Positions 7,889 through 16,790 of a stretch of DNA of 64,000 nt are shown here, piece by piece. Position 1 is the first letter of the stretch; each line of letters starts with the position of its first letter. The stretch spans positions 1 to 64,000 of the forward strand of contig JAWSVC010000008.1 of NCBI GenBank assembly GCA_033852075.1, written 5' to 3'. A model generated the notes under the pieces. The model worked only from the letters and a program-made list of their open reading frames with translations. It had not been told where the DNA came from and did no database searches. The translations under genes were made by a program, and so were the position numbers. The DNA is from QZLE01 sp033852075 (GTDB taxonomy: Bacteria; Pseudomonadota; Gammaproteobacteria; QZLD01).

Positions 7889-8803
7889 ATGTCGTACGAT
7901 CTTAGTACATTTCAAGGGCTTATCCTGGCACTGCAGGAATACTGGGCAGAACAAGGTTGCGTAATAGTGCAGCCACTAGATATGGAAGTTGGCGCCGGGA
8001 CCTTCCATCCAGCAACTTTCTTGCGTTCAATTGGCCCAGAGCCTTGGAGCTCGGCATATGTACAGCCATCACGTCGCCCTACCGATGGTCGGTACGGCGA
8101 AAACCCAAACCGTTTACAACACTACTATCAGTTTCAAGTAGTACTTAAACCATCACCACTTGAGATCCAGGAGCTATACCTGGGATCACTTAAGATGCTC
8201 GGCTTTGACCCACTTACCCACGACATCCGTTTTGTAGAAGACAACTGGGAATCTCCGACACTTGGCGCTTGGGGACTTGGCTGGGAGGTTTGGCTAAACG
8301 GCATGGAAGTAACCCAGTTCACCTACTTCCAGCAGGTTGGCGGCCTGGAATGCAAACCGGTTACCGGCGAGATCACCTACGGCATTGAGCGCTTAGCCAT
8401 GTACATTCAAGGCGTTGACAGTGTATTCGACCTAGTTTGGGCTAAAACTCCAAACGGCGTTGTGACCTACGGTGACGTGTTCCACCAAAATGAGGTAGAG
8501 ATGTCTACTTATAACTTTGAACATGCAGACACAGAATCACTGTTCAATTGGTTTGACACCTGCGAATCTGAAAGTAAGCGTCTTATTGAAAATGGTCTTG
8601 CACTTCCAGCTTATGAGATGGTGCTAAAGGCATCACACACCTTTAACCTGCTAGATGCACGCAAGGCAATTTCAGTTACTGAAAGGCAACGCTTCATCCT
8701 CCGCGTTCGCACCCTGGCGCGCGCAGTTGCACAAGCTTACTACGACAGCCGCGAGGCACTGGGCTTCCCGATGTGTGGCACCAAAGAAGGAGGAGCAGAG
8801 TAA
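7889..8803 (+). CDS. glyQ: glycine--tRNA ligase alpha subunit
   Basis: Catalytic alpha subunit of the bacterial alpha2-beta2 glycyl-tRNA synthetase, which charges tRNA-Gly in the cytosol. 304 aa, full length. It begins with TFQGLILALQEYWAEQGC and contains VGAGTFHPATFLR and PSRRPTDGRYGENPNR, all highly conserved in GlyQ. The stop codon overlaps the start of glyS (TAATG). Confidence 0.98.
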   Translation: MSYDLSTFQGLILALQEYWAEQGCVIVQPLDMEVGAGTFHPATFLRSIGPEPWSSAYVQPSRRPTDGRYGENPNRLQHYYQFQVVLKPSPLEIQELYLGSLKMLGFDPLTHDIRFVEDNWESPTLGAWGLGWEVWLNGMEVTQFTYFQQVGGLECKPVTGEITYGIERLAMYIQGVDSVFDLVWAKTPNGVVTYGDVFHQNEVEMSTYNFEHADTESLFNWFDTCESESKRLIENGLALPAYEMVLKASHTFNLLDARKAISVTERQRFILRVRTLARAVAQAYYDSREALGFPMCGTKEGGAE

Positions 8804-10872
8804 TGACTGATACAAAAAACCTAATCATTGAGATCGGTACCGAAGAGCTTCCTCCAAAGGCACTACTAAAGCTATCAAATGCCTTCAGCAACGGAATTAT
8901 CGATCGCATCAAGCAAGCAGGACTATCATTTGCAGATAGCAAAAGCTATGCAACTCCCCGCCGCCTTGCGCTATTCATAGATAATCTTGAATGCACTCAG
9001 GAAGATCAAGTGATCGACCGCAAAGGCCCAGCCCTACAAGCAGCCTATGACAAAGACGGCAATCCAACCAAAGCAGCAGAAGGTTTTGCGCGCTCATGCG
9101 GAACCACTGTTGACCAACTAGACAAGCTAGAAACCGACAAAGGCAGCTGGCTGTTCTACAAAGTCACTCAAAAAGGTAAATCTGCCGCTGAACTGATACC
9201 AGAATTTGTTCAACAATCACTCGATGCCCTGCCAATTCCAAAGAGAATGCGCTGGGGCTCTAGCAATGTTGAGTTCGTGCGCCCGGTTCACTGGATCTTG
9301 ATGATGCTGGGTGAAGAGGTGATTGATACCACCATCCTGGACATTAAATCATCCAACTCTACTCGCGGTCACCGCTTCTATGCCAATGAAGATATGGCTA
9401 TTAAGTGCCCAGAGGATTATGCGACCGCCCTAAGTGATCATTGCAAGGTTATCCCAGATTTTGCGCAGCGTCGTGAGATAATCAAAGAGAAGACATTAGC
9501 GGTAGCTGATTCTCTTAATGGCGTTGCAATTATTGATGAAGACCTTCTCGATGAGGTTACAGCACTTGTAGAGTGGCCAGTTCCAATTGCTGGTGATTTC
9601 GAAGAGCAATTCCTGGAGGTACCGCAAGAAGCACTTATCTCAAGCATGCAGGATCACCAAAAATACTTCCCGGTAGTTGATAAAGATGGAAAACTTCTTC
9701 CACATTTCATCACGGTTTCAAATATCGAAAGCACCAACCCAGAAGCGGTTAAATCTGGCAACGAGCGCGTAATACGCCCTCGCTTGGCTGACGCTGCATT
9801 CTTCTGGTCGCAAGACAGAAAGAACAAGCTGGAAGACAGCATTGAGAAACTTAAAACTGTAGTATTCCAAAACAAGCTTGGAACCGTATTTGAAAAATCA
9901 TGTCGTGTTGCTGAACTAGCGAAAATTATCGCTGAGCGTGTTGGCGCATGCCCGGAAAATGCTGCTCGCGCCGCTGTGTTAGCCAAGTGCGATTTGATGT
10001 CGGACATGGTTGGTGAATTCCCGGACCTACAAGGTATTATGGGACGCTACTATGCAACCCACGACGGCGAAGAGGCAGAAGTAGCAAACGCCATCGAACA
10101 ACACTACCTGCCGAAATTTGCTGGTGACACACTACCAACTTGCAAAACTGCTAGCGCACTTGCACTTGCTGATAGAGTAGACACCATCTGCGGAATCTTC
10201 GGTATTGGCCAGTTACCAACAGGTGACAAAGACCCATTTGCGCTGCGCCGTGCAGCACTTGGCATCATTCGCATCCTAACCGAAAACAAATACGATATTG
10301 ATCTAAAGCTACTGTTAACAGCAGCCACTGCTCAACTTCCGGGTGATATCGACCAGAGCAAGACCGTTGATGAAGTCTACAGTTTCATCGTCGAAAGGAT
10401 GAAAGGTTATTATGCCGATAAAGGCGTTAGCGCCAATGTATTTGATGCAGTACAAAGCACTAACCCCGCCGAGCTAACCGATTTTGAAAAACGCATAAAC
10501 GCGTGTATTGAATTTAGTAAACTGGATGAATCAGACAGCCTGGCAGCAGCCAACAAGCGTATCAAAAATATCCTGAAGAAGGTTGAAGGTGATATTGCTG
10601 AAACTGTCGATAGCAGCCTATTGCAAGAAGATGCTGAAAAGGCATTGGCAGATGCAGTTGCCGCAGCAGAAGCCAAGGTTGCCCCGCTATTTGAAGAGCG
10701 TGAATATACCAAGGCTCTTTCAGAGCTTGCAACACTGCGCACTACTGTAGACACATTCTTCGATAACGTTATGGTTATGGCAGATGACGCAGCGATTAAA
10801 AATAATCGTATTGCAATGCTGAATAAACTATCGAATATGTTTATGCAGGCAGCGGATATTTCGAGGTTGTAG
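8803..10872 (+). CDS. glyS: glycine--tRNA ligase beta subunit
   Basis: Beta subunit of glycyl-tRNA synthetase, needed for tRNA recognition; it ends in a DALR-type anticodon-binding region. 689 aa, the normal length, starting LIIEIGTEELPPKAL as in other GlyS proteins. The ATG at 8803 shares a base with the glyQ stop and has GGAGGAG upstream inside glyQ, so the two are translationally coupled. A longer frame starting inside glyQ is not needed. Confidence 0.98.
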   Translation: MTDTKNLIIEIGTEELPPKALLKLSNAFSNGIIDRIKQAGLSFADSKSYATPRRLALFIDNLECTQEDQVIDRKGPALQAAYDKDGNPTKAAEGFARSCGTTVDQLDKLETDKGSWLFYKVTQKGKSAAELIPEFVQQSLDALPIPKRMRWGSSNVEFVRPVHWILMMLGEEVIDTTILDIKSSNSTRGHRFYANEDMAIKCPEDYATALSDHCKVIPDFAQRREIIKEKTLAVADSLNGVAIIDEDLLDEVTALVEWPVPIAGDFEEQFLEVPQEALISSMQDHQKYFPVVDKDGKLLPHFITVSNIESTNPEAVKSGNERVIRPRLADAAFFWSQDRKNKLEDSIEKLKTVVFQNKLGTVFEKSCRVAELAKIIAERVGACPENAARAAVLAKCDLMSDMVGEFPDLQGIMGRYYATHDGEEAEVANAIEQHYLPKFAGDTLPTCKTASALALADRVDTICGIFGIGQLPTGDKDPFALRRAALGIIRILTENKYDIDLKLLLTAATAQLPGDIDQSKTVDEVYSFIVERMKGYYADKGVSANVFDAVQSTNPAELTDFEKRINACIEFSKLDESDSLAAANKRIKNILKKVEGDIAETVDSSLLQEDAEKALADAVAAAEAKVAPLFEEREYTKALSELATLRTTVDTFFDNVMVMADDAAIKNNRIAMLNKLSNMFMQAADISRL

Positions 10873-10942
10873 CGCAGTTTGTATTGGTAGTTGGTGGGCG
10901 GTGCCCACCCTACAAACTACCCTTTCCAAGCAGGAAAGCGTC

Positions 10943-11055
10943 ATCCCGGCGAAGGCCGGGATCCAGCAAACGAAAGTTTGCCGCGCGAAGCGCGAATGCA
11001 AGAACAAACCAGCTATAACCAAGAACATCTCGAGATTCCCAATCAAGTTGGGAAT
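10943..11055. repeat. pair of REP-like palindromes
   Basis: ATCCCGGC-GAAG-GCCGGGAT at 10943-10962 and ATTCCCAA...TTGGGAAT at 11035-11055, in opposite GTCAT frames about 70 bases apart. They fill most of the 291-base glyS-gmhB gap. I see no gene or clear terminator here. Confidence 0.75.
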
Positions 11056-11163
11056 GACGTAGGTGGGCGCTAGGAAATGACTTTGACGGACGCCTGAGAA
11101 TGACGGGTTTAGAAACCGGAAGCAACATGGATTAAGTTTGGGAATAATTAGCAAGGAAGCATA

Positions 11164-11709
11164 TTGGACAAATCAACTGATAAAATAGTTATCCTAGACC
11201 GTGACGGAGTAATAAACCAAGACTCCGATGACTACATCAAATCACCTGAAGAGTGGATTCCACTTGAAGGGAGCCTGGAGGCTATCGCCCAGCTCAATCG
11301 CAACGGTTACCGGGTATTCATCTTCACCAACCAGTCCGGGATCTCCCGTGGTTATTTTGATGAGAAAACTCTGGAACTAATGCATCAAAAAATGGACAAA
11401 ATGCTTAACAAAATCGGCGGCATGATTGAAAAGGTTTTCTACTGTCCACACGGCCCGGATGACGGCTGCGACTGCCGTAAACCCAATATTGGCATGCTCA
11501 AACAAATAGAGAAATATATTGGGCACTCTTTAAAAGATGCCTATGTGGTAGGCGACTCCAAAAAGGATATAGAGGCAGCCATCAAGATCGGTGCCAAACC
11601 AAATCTAGTTTTAACCGGCAAAACCACTAGCGCCCCAGATTGGGGCGTTGAAAATTTATCCGTCTTTGCTAATTTAAAAGAATTCGCAAACTCCATATGT
11701 GAGAAATGA
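11164..11709 (+). CDS. gmhB: D-glycero-beta-D-manno-heptose 1,7-bisphosphate 7-phosphatase
   Basis: It removes the 7-phosphate during ADP-heptose synthesis for the LPS inner core. 181 aa, HAD superfamily: the nucleophile motif DRDGVIN (12-18) is at the N-terminus, FTNQSGISRG follows, and the zinc-binding loop is C94-x-H96 ... C102-x-C104. GDSKKDIEAA provides the acidic motif. The start is TTG with AAGGA upstream. It lies between glyS and an acyltransferase, a common gammaproteobacterial arrangement. Confidence 0.93.
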   Translation: MDKSTDKIVILDRDGVINQDSDDYIKSPEEWIPLEGSLEAIAQLNRNGYRVFIFTNQSGISRGYFDEKTLELMHQKMDKMLNKIGGMIEKVFYCPHGPDDGCDCRKPNIGMLKQIEKYIGHSLKDAYVVGDSKKDIEAAIKIGAKPNLVLTGKTTSAPDWGVENLSVFANLKEFANSICEK

Positions 11710-11721
11710 TTGAGGAAATCA

Positions 11722-12471
11722 ATGGCAACAGAACTTTCCAAACCAGCACTATTCATTCAACTGATAAGATCACTAATCTACAACATCAGTTATACCACCA
11801 CAGTCATTATCTTTGGCATTTTTATCTGTAGCGCCGCCCTGTTCAACGCTCGCCTTAGTAGATGGTTTTTTGTTAAATGGTCCAACTTTAATCTGTGGAG
11901 CCTGGGCGCTATCTGCGGGCTTAAATACAAGCTCGAAGGCGTTGAAAATATCCCAGATAAACCAGTGGTGATAATGCCTAAACATCAATCGACTTTTGAA
12001 ACCATGGCCTTACCAACCTTTTTCCCGCAACAGGCATGGGTAGTTAAAAAAGAACTCATCAAGATACCTTTCTTCGGTTGGGGGCTAACAGCATTAAGAT
12101 CAATAGCAATCGACAGAACCGCAGGAATCAAATCATTGAAGATGATAGCCAAACAGGGAGAAGAAAGACTAAAAGAAGGGCTGAGCATAATCATATTTCC
12201 TGAAGGAACCCGAACTGAACCCGGAGCAGAACCTGATTACAATGTTGGCGGTGCATTTCTAGCCAAAAAGAACCATGCGGAAGTGTTACCTATCGCACAT
12301 AATGCAGGAGATTTTTGGGGTAAATCTTCATTTTTAAAACTCCCGGGTACTATAATTATCAGGATCGGCGAATTAATTGATACCGAGTCGCATACCGCCG
12401 AAGAGATCAAAAATCGAACTCGGGACTGGATTGAAACCAATATGCACGAAATCAGTGATTCATATAAATAG
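11722..12471 (+). CDS. 1-acyl-sn-glycerol-3-phosphate acyltransferase family protein
   Basis: 249 aa. A hydrophobic segment (about 24-41) anchors it in the inner membrane. The catalytic block is KHQSTFE (H88, E93), i.e. H-x4-E in place of the textbook H-x4-D, followed by FPEGTR (159-164), the glycerol-phosphate binding motif. It would acylate lysophosphatidic acid to phosphatidic acid or a related acceptor. The ATG at 11722 has GAGG 6 bases upstream. It follows gmhB by 12 bases and is probably co-transcribed. The H-x4-E form is typical of a PlsC paralogue subgroup found beside gmhB, so a second, housekeeping plsC may exist elsewhere. Confidence 0.85.
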   Translation: MATELSKPALFIQLIRSLIYNISYTTTVIIFGIFICSAALFNARLSRWFFVKWSNFNLWSLGAICGLKYKLEGVENIPDKPVVIMPKHQSTFETMALPTFFPQQAWVVKKELIKIPFFGWGLTALRSIAIDRTAGIKSLKMIAKQGEERLKEGLSIIIFPEGTRTEPGAEPDYNVGGAFLAKKNHAEVLPIAHNAGDFWGKSSFLKLPGTIIIRIGELIDTESHTAEEIKNRTRDWIETNMHEISDSYK

Positions 12472-12482
12472 GAATAACTTCT

Positions 12483-12875
12483 ATGGCAGAAAGGACTATA
12501 AGTGACAAGAAACTCATTGTTATCGAGGATGACGCATCAACAAAAATGATTTTAAAGGGCACACTCCGCAAGTATGGCTTTAATGATGTTGAAGAATGCT
12601 CTGATGGCGGAGAGGCACTAAAAAAGATTCAGGAGAATGAATACGACCTAATTCTTTGCGACTGGCAAATTCCTAGCATGAATGGTCTGGCTTTATTAAA
12701 AAAAATTAAGGCGCAAGAAACCACAAAAAACATTCCCTTTATTATGATCACAGGCGAATCAGAAAAAGAAAGCATCATAACCGCAATGAAAGCTGGAGTT
12801 AATGGTTACATAGTAAAACCATTTGCGCCAATCAGCATTAAGCAAAAACTGGATCAGGTATTTGGCGCAGAATAA
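12483..12875 (+). CDS. single-domain response regulator (CheY-like receiver)
   Basis: 130 aa consisting only of a receiver domain: acidic pocket E15-D16-D17, phosphoacceptor D60 (LILCDWQIP), the Thr of MITGES and the Lys of VKPFAP. There is no output domain, so it must act by binding a partner (motor, kinase or chemotaxis-like protein). It begins 11 bases after the acyltransferase stop, in the same transcription unit. No histidine kinase is nearby. The DWQIP/NGLALLKKIK pattern is closest to CheY-type regulators, but I cannot assign it to flagella or pili. Confidence 0.88.
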   Translation: MAERTISDKKLIVIEDDASTKMILKGTLRKYGFNDVEECSDGGEALKKIQENEYDLILCDWQIPSMNGLALLKKIKAQETTKNIPFIMITGESEKESIITAMKAGVNGYIVKPFAPISIKQKLDQVFGAE

Positions 12876-12936
12876 AGATATCTGCCGAAAATAGATAAAA
12901 TAAGCCGAGCATTTAACCCTGCTTATTTATTTCAGC

Positions 12937-13395
12937 TTATTTTGTAACCCTAGTTTCCCCGCCACGCGATAGCACTCTTACACGATCGCCAACACGAAAA
13001 TCATCTTTTGGATCTTTACCCTGAACCACTGCAATAGTCTTGCCATTATCCAAATCGATAACTAGCTCAACCCCTTGCTCTTTCATCACTTCACCTTCAA
13101 CCTTGTTACCGATAATACCTCCAGCCAAAGCACCAATAATCGTAGTAATTACCTTACCTCTACCTCCTCCAGCATGACTACCAGCAACACCACCAATAGC
13201 CGCACCACTTATGGTACCAACGCCTCGCTCATCTCTTTCGATAACAACATCACGCACATCAACCAATGTACCTTGCAATACCTCATAACTACGACGTGCC
13301 TGATTATCAGAATAGGTTCTACCAGATGTACTTTGAGCACAACCAGTTATGGTTACTGTTAATACAACTAAAAATAAGGTTAATAGCTTTTTCAT
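12937..13395 (-). CDS. outer-membrane lipoprotein with glycine-zipper 2TM domain (SlyB/PcpA-like)
   Basis: 152 aa. Signal peptide with lipobox VTITGC, so it is lipid-anchored, probably to the outer membrane because Ala-Gln follow the Cys. The central region (about 55-105) is rich in Gly-x-x-x-Gly: GTISGAAIGGVAGSHAGG and IIGALAGGIIGNKVEG, the glycine-zipper hairpin. The C-terminal domain (IAVVQG, FRVGDRVRVLSRGG) is as in SlyB. I chose the ATG at 13395 (GGGAG upstream, then Lys-Lys-Leu). Confidence 0.88.
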   Translation of the reverse strand: MKKLLTLFLVVLTVTITGCAQSTSGRTYSDNQARRSYEVLQGTLVDVRDVVIERDERGVGTISGAAIGGVAGSHAGGGRGKVITTIIGALAGGIIGNKVEGEVMKEQGVELVIDLDNGKTIAVVQGKDPKDDFRVGDRVRVLSRGGETRVTK

Positions 13396-14018
13396 TGAAG
13401 GTCTCCCATAGATCCATTTGCACAACCCTCGTCATTCCCAACGTGATTGGGAATCTCTTAACAAACAAGAAAAAGATTCTCTATATTCCCGCCTACGAGG
13501 GAATGACAGTATATGATATTAAGTTTAGTACAAAAGCAAAGACACACTGAGAATTCAGCTCAAATTTCGCAACATGTTTTGCTATCAAATCGGATAATAT
13601 ATGGGCATCGGCATTCGCCCATCGCTGCCAGTGTATGTTATTTTCAATTGGAGAAAAGGTTAGTAGGCGTACTTGTTTTAATATTTATATTTACCCAAAC
13701 AACAGTAGTTATTGATTTGAGAAAAAGGAATTAATTATATGCTAAAAGCGTAACGAGCGCAGGCTAATCAAGGCGAAACCAGATTTAAAAAGCGGAGTTT
13801 ACATTTAGTAAATGAGCATTAGGATAGCACGCTGATTCACTCATATTCGAAACAGAGAAGTTATAAGAAAAATTACAGTAATTAAAAACTTTTAAAGCGT
13901 TGTGAGCGCAGATTTTTCGAGGCGCAAGGCGCTAAAAAGATGTTGATCGCACAAATAGTGCGTGACTCATTTTTTAGCGCCTTGCAACAAAGAAAAAACA
14001 AGCGCAATAGCTTTAAAA
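13396..14018. repeat. repeat-filled intergenic region with element copies C1 and A3
   Basis: No gene supported; a 73-codon plus frame at 13513-13734 has no known similarity that I recognise. It contains two REP-type palindromes (13434-13454 and about 13486-13506). Copy C1 (about 13742-13860) has the inner hairpin TTTAC-ATTTA-GTAAA (13798-13812). Copy A3 (13892-14018) has a perfect 15-bp outer stem, 13924-13938 with 13971-13985, and the inner stem CGCAC-AAATA-GTGCG (13948-13962). The end of A3 runs straight into the pgk stop codon. Confidence 0.75.
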
Positions 14019-15386
14019 TCAGTAGACGGGTTTGAAGGCTCTAGCTTCAATTTGCTGCGCCCTCATATCCACCATCGCCTCGCGACGTTTAAGCCCTTCT
14101 TCCCTAGTGTCTAATTGCTTAGAACGGTTATCCAATTGCTTTTCGCGATCATCAAGATCTCGCGCACGCTGTTCTAGCTGCTGAGCAAACTTACCTAGTT
14201 GCTGAGCTCTTTCTTCAAGAACAGCTAATGCAACCAGCTTTTTGCCTTCTAGAAATTCAAGCAGTGCACCACCACCAGTAGTTACATAGGAGATCTTTCT
14301 ACCAAGCTTGTATTTTACGATTGCAGCTAGAGTATCACCGCCACCCGCAATTGAGTAAGCTGAGCTTTCCGCTACTGCATCACCAATTGCCTTGGTTCCA
14401 TCACCAAACTGATCATACTCAAACACACCTACTGGACCGTTCCATACGATCACATTGGCACTTTTAATGATTTCTGATAGTTTTTCACTGGATTTTGGTC
14501 CGATATCGTAGATAACATCATCATCTTCAACATCTTCCAATGATTTGATAGTTGCTGTAGCACTATCCAGCTTACTAAAATCACTTTCTTTAGAAACAAC
14601 TACATCTACCGGAACCTCAATCTCACCACCTGATGAATGAGCCATCTCAATTAGCCTGGTTGCTTCGTCAACAAAGTCTGGTTCGTAAAGAGAGTTACCG
14701 ATTTTGTGCCCAGCTGCTGCGATAAAAGTATTGGCAATACCGCCACCAACAATTAGGTGATCTACAACTTTTGACAATGCTTCAAGCACACCAAGTTTGG
14801 TCGATACCTTAGAACCACCAACAATAGCAACAAATGGACGCGCAGGATCTTTTAAAGCCTTACCTAGTTTCTCTAATTCAGAAACAAGAAGCGGACCAGC
14901 ACAAGCAATTGGAGCGTACTTTGCAACACCATGAGTTGATGCCTGAGCACGGTGAGCAGTACCAAATGCATCCATCACGTAGATGTCACAAAGAGCAGCC
15001 ATTTTGCGCGATAGAGTGTCATCATTCTTCTTTTCACCTGCGTTAAAGCGAATATTCTCAAGAAGAACTACTTCACCTTCTGCCATATCAAACCCATCTT
15101 CCCAATCACGAATCAGGCGTACTGGTTGACGAAGTAGCGCAGATAGTCTGTCGGCCACTGGTTCTAAAGAGTATTTTTCTTCAAACACCCCTTCTGTTGG
15201 TCTACCGAGGTGAGACATAAGGATAACTTTGGCACCACCACGAATAGCAAGCTGAATGGTAAATAGAGCACTAAAGATCCGGGTGTCGTCGGTGATCTCA
15301 CTACCTTTCAACGGCACGTTCAAATCTTCTCTGATAAGTACACGCTTTCCGTTCAAGTTAAGGTCGGTCATTCTAATGACGGTCAT
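14019..15386 (-). CDS. pgk: phosphoglycerate kinase with a C-terminal heptad-repeat extension
   Basis: It catalyses 1,3-bisphosphoglycerate + ADP to 3-phosphoglycerate + ATP. Residues 1-394 are a complete PGK, starting TVIRMTDLNLNGKRVLIREDLNVP and ending in the family's normal C-terminus (GGGALLEFLEGKKL ... LEERA). The protein continues for 61 more residues (395-455) that PGK normally lacks. In this tail a Leu, Val or Ile falls exactly every seventh residue (397, 404, 411, 418, 425, 432, 439, 446) with many Arg, Asp, Glu and Gln between, i.e. an amphipathic coiled coil. The tail ends AFKPVY, then TGA within repeat A3. It is in frame, with no sign of frameshift. Third gene of a tkt-gapA-pgk row. 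Confidence 0.95.
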   Translation of the reverse strand: MTVIRMTDLNLNGKRVLIREDLNVPLKGSEITDDTRIFSALFTIQLAIRGGAKVILMSHLGRPTEGVFEEKYSLEPVADRLSALLRQPVRLIRDWEDGFDMAEGEVVLLENIRFNAGEKKNDDTLSRKMAALCDIYVMDAFGTAHRAQASTHGVAKYAPIACAGPLLVSELEKLGKALKDPARPFVAIVGGSKVSTKLGVLEALSKVVDHLIVGGGIANTFIAAAGHKIGNSLYEPDFVDEATRLIEMAHSSGGEIEVPVDVVVSKESDFSKLDSATATIKSLEDVEDDDVIYDIGPKSSEKLSEIIKSANVIVWNGPVGVFEYDQFGDGTKAIGDAVAESSAYSIAGGGDTLAAIVKYKLGRKISYVTTGGGALLEFLEGKKLVALAVLEERAQQLGKFAQQLEQRARDLDDREKQLDNRSKQLDTREEGLKRREAMVDMRAQQIEARAFKPVY

Positions 15387-15417
15387 GATTCTAAACCTCG
15401 CTGATTTATTTTATTCT

Positions 15418-15576
15418 GAAAAAGTCCGTCTATGAACTTTTTCATCTGTCGCTGCAAAAATCCTTAACGCACCTTTTATGAAATGCTCAGGTAGTTTTGC
15501 TTGATTTTCTTGCTCGCTTTGGCCCCCTCCTATAAAAGAGAGGACCAAAAGACCAGGGCTTCCTGCCCCAGCAGCT
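15418..15576 (-). promoter_or_regulatory. pgk leader sharing sequence blocks with the gapA leader
   Basis: Read towards pgk, the 203-base gap contains a GC-rich hairpin-like segment, then GGCCAAAGCGAGCAAGAAAA and, further on, GCGACAGATGAAAAAG. The same blocks in the same order precede gapA (16636-16763). It may be a shared untranslated leader or a repeat; no known riboswitch is recognised. Confidence 0.5.
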
Positions 15577-15589
15577 ACCAAACATTTAC

Positions 15590-16600
15590 TTACTTTGCAT
15601 TCATAAGAGCAACAGTGGTATCAAGCATTCTATTAGAGAATCCCCACTCATTGTCATACCATGAAAGAACCTTAACTAGCTTTCCAGACACTTTGGTCAA
15701 TGATGAATCAAAGATTGAAGATGCTGGATTATGATTAAAGTCGATTGAAACAAGAGACTCGTCATTGTATGCAAGAACACCTTTAAGCTCACCTTCAGCC
15801 GCATTCTTAAGGATTGAGTTGATCTCTTCAATGGAGGTTTCACGAGAAGCAACAAAGGTAAGATCGACGCATGATACGTTGATAGTTGGTACACGCATTG
15901 CGAAACCATCAAGTTTGCCATTTAGCTCAGGAAGAACTAAACCAACTGCAGCAGCTGCACCTGTCTTGGTTGGAATTTGCGAAGATGTTGCAGAACGTGC
16001 ACGACGTAGATCAGAGTGATAAACATCAGTTAAAACTTGGTCATTAGTGTAGGCATGGATAGTTGTCATTAAACCTGTTTCTAAACCCACTGTTTCTGCA
16101 AGTGGCTTTACTAATGGAGCAAGACAGTTGGTTGTACATGACGCATTTGAAATTACAGTATCTGTTGCCTTAAGAACGCTATTATTAACGCCGAATACTA
16201 CTGTTGCATCAACATCATTACCACCAGGAGCAGAGATAATAACTTTCTTAGCACCACCTTCCAGATGAGCAGAAGCCTTTGCTTTGCTGGTAAATAAACC
16301 GGTGCACTCGTAAACTACATCTACACCAAGTTCACCCCATGGAAGTTTTGCTGGATCACGTTCTGAAAGAACCTTGATCTTTTGACCATCAACAACAAGA
16401 AACTCACCTTCCACTTTTACTTCGCTGGCAAAACGTCCGTGTGCCGTATCGTATTTGGTCAGATGCGCATTTGTATTCACATCTCCAAGATCGTTAATCG
16501 CTACGATCTGAATTTCATCTGTACGTTTTGCTTCAAATAGTGCACGCAGTACATTTCTGCCAATACGTCCATAACCGTTAATACCAACCTTTATCGCCAT
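15590..16600 (-). CDS. gapA: glyceraldehyde-3-phosphate dehydrogenase, type I
   Basis: It oxidises glyceraldehyde 3-phosphate to 1,3-bisphosphoglycerate with NAD. 336 aa, full length. Rossmann motif GINGYGRIGR (7-16), the NAD-specific Asp in AINDLGD, and the catalytic cysteine in SNASCTTNC with the following LAPLVKPL are all present. GGAG lies 8 bases before the ATG. It sits between tkt and pgk, all on the minus strand with gaps of about 200 bases that carry leader-like sequence. Confidence 0.97.
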   Translation of the reverse strand: MAIKVGINGYGRIGRNVLRALFEAKRTDEIQIVAINDLGDVNTNAHLTKYDTAHGRFASEVKVEGEFLVVDGQKIKVLSERDPAKLPWGELGVDVVYECTGLFTSKAKASAHLEGGAKKVIISAPGGNDVDATVVFGVNNSVLKATDTVISNASCTTNCLAPLVKPLAETVGLETGLMTTIHAYTNDQVLTDVYHSDLRRARSATSSQIPTKTGAAAAVGLVLPELNGKLDGFAMRVPTINVSCVDLTFVASRETSIEEINSILKNAAEGELKGVLAYNDESLVSIDFNHNPASSIFDSSLTKVSGKLVKVLSWYDNEWGFSNRMLDTTVALMNAK

Positions 16601-16635
16601 TTGTTTTCTCCGAACGTCTTAAAACAAGTTATATA

Positions 16636-16763
16636 TGAAAAAAACATCCTTTTTCTTTTTCATCAGTCGCGACAAAACCCAAACAAAATATTTTCTGCTA
16701 GGTTTTTTGCTCGCTTTAGGCCATTTAACAATGACTCAAAGGGCAAGGCATCCAGCCTTGCTA
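16636..16763 (-). promoter_or_regulatory. gapA leader sharing sequence blocks with the pgk leader
   Basis: Read towards gapA: a hairpin GCAAGGC-TGGAT-GCCTTGC (about 16745-16763), then GGCCTAAAGCGAGCAAAAAA, then GTCGCGACTGATGAAAAAG. Compare the pgk leader at 15418-15576. The later block matches at about 22 of 28 bases. Confidence 0.5.
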
Positions 16764-16790
16764 TAATCGCCCAAACTTTATGTATCTTAC

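Noticed and set aside
11030..11160. CRISPR-like short repeats in the glyS-gmhB and neighbouring gaps
   Set aside because: The repeats are palindromic REP-type units in alternating orientation with irregular spacing, not direct repeats with unique spacers. No cas genes.
13513..13734. Plus-strand 73-codon frame in the gap before pgk
   Set aside because: It runs through repeat sequence, has no recognisable domain and no good ribosome-binding site. The hydrophobic stretch near its end is not enough to call a gene.
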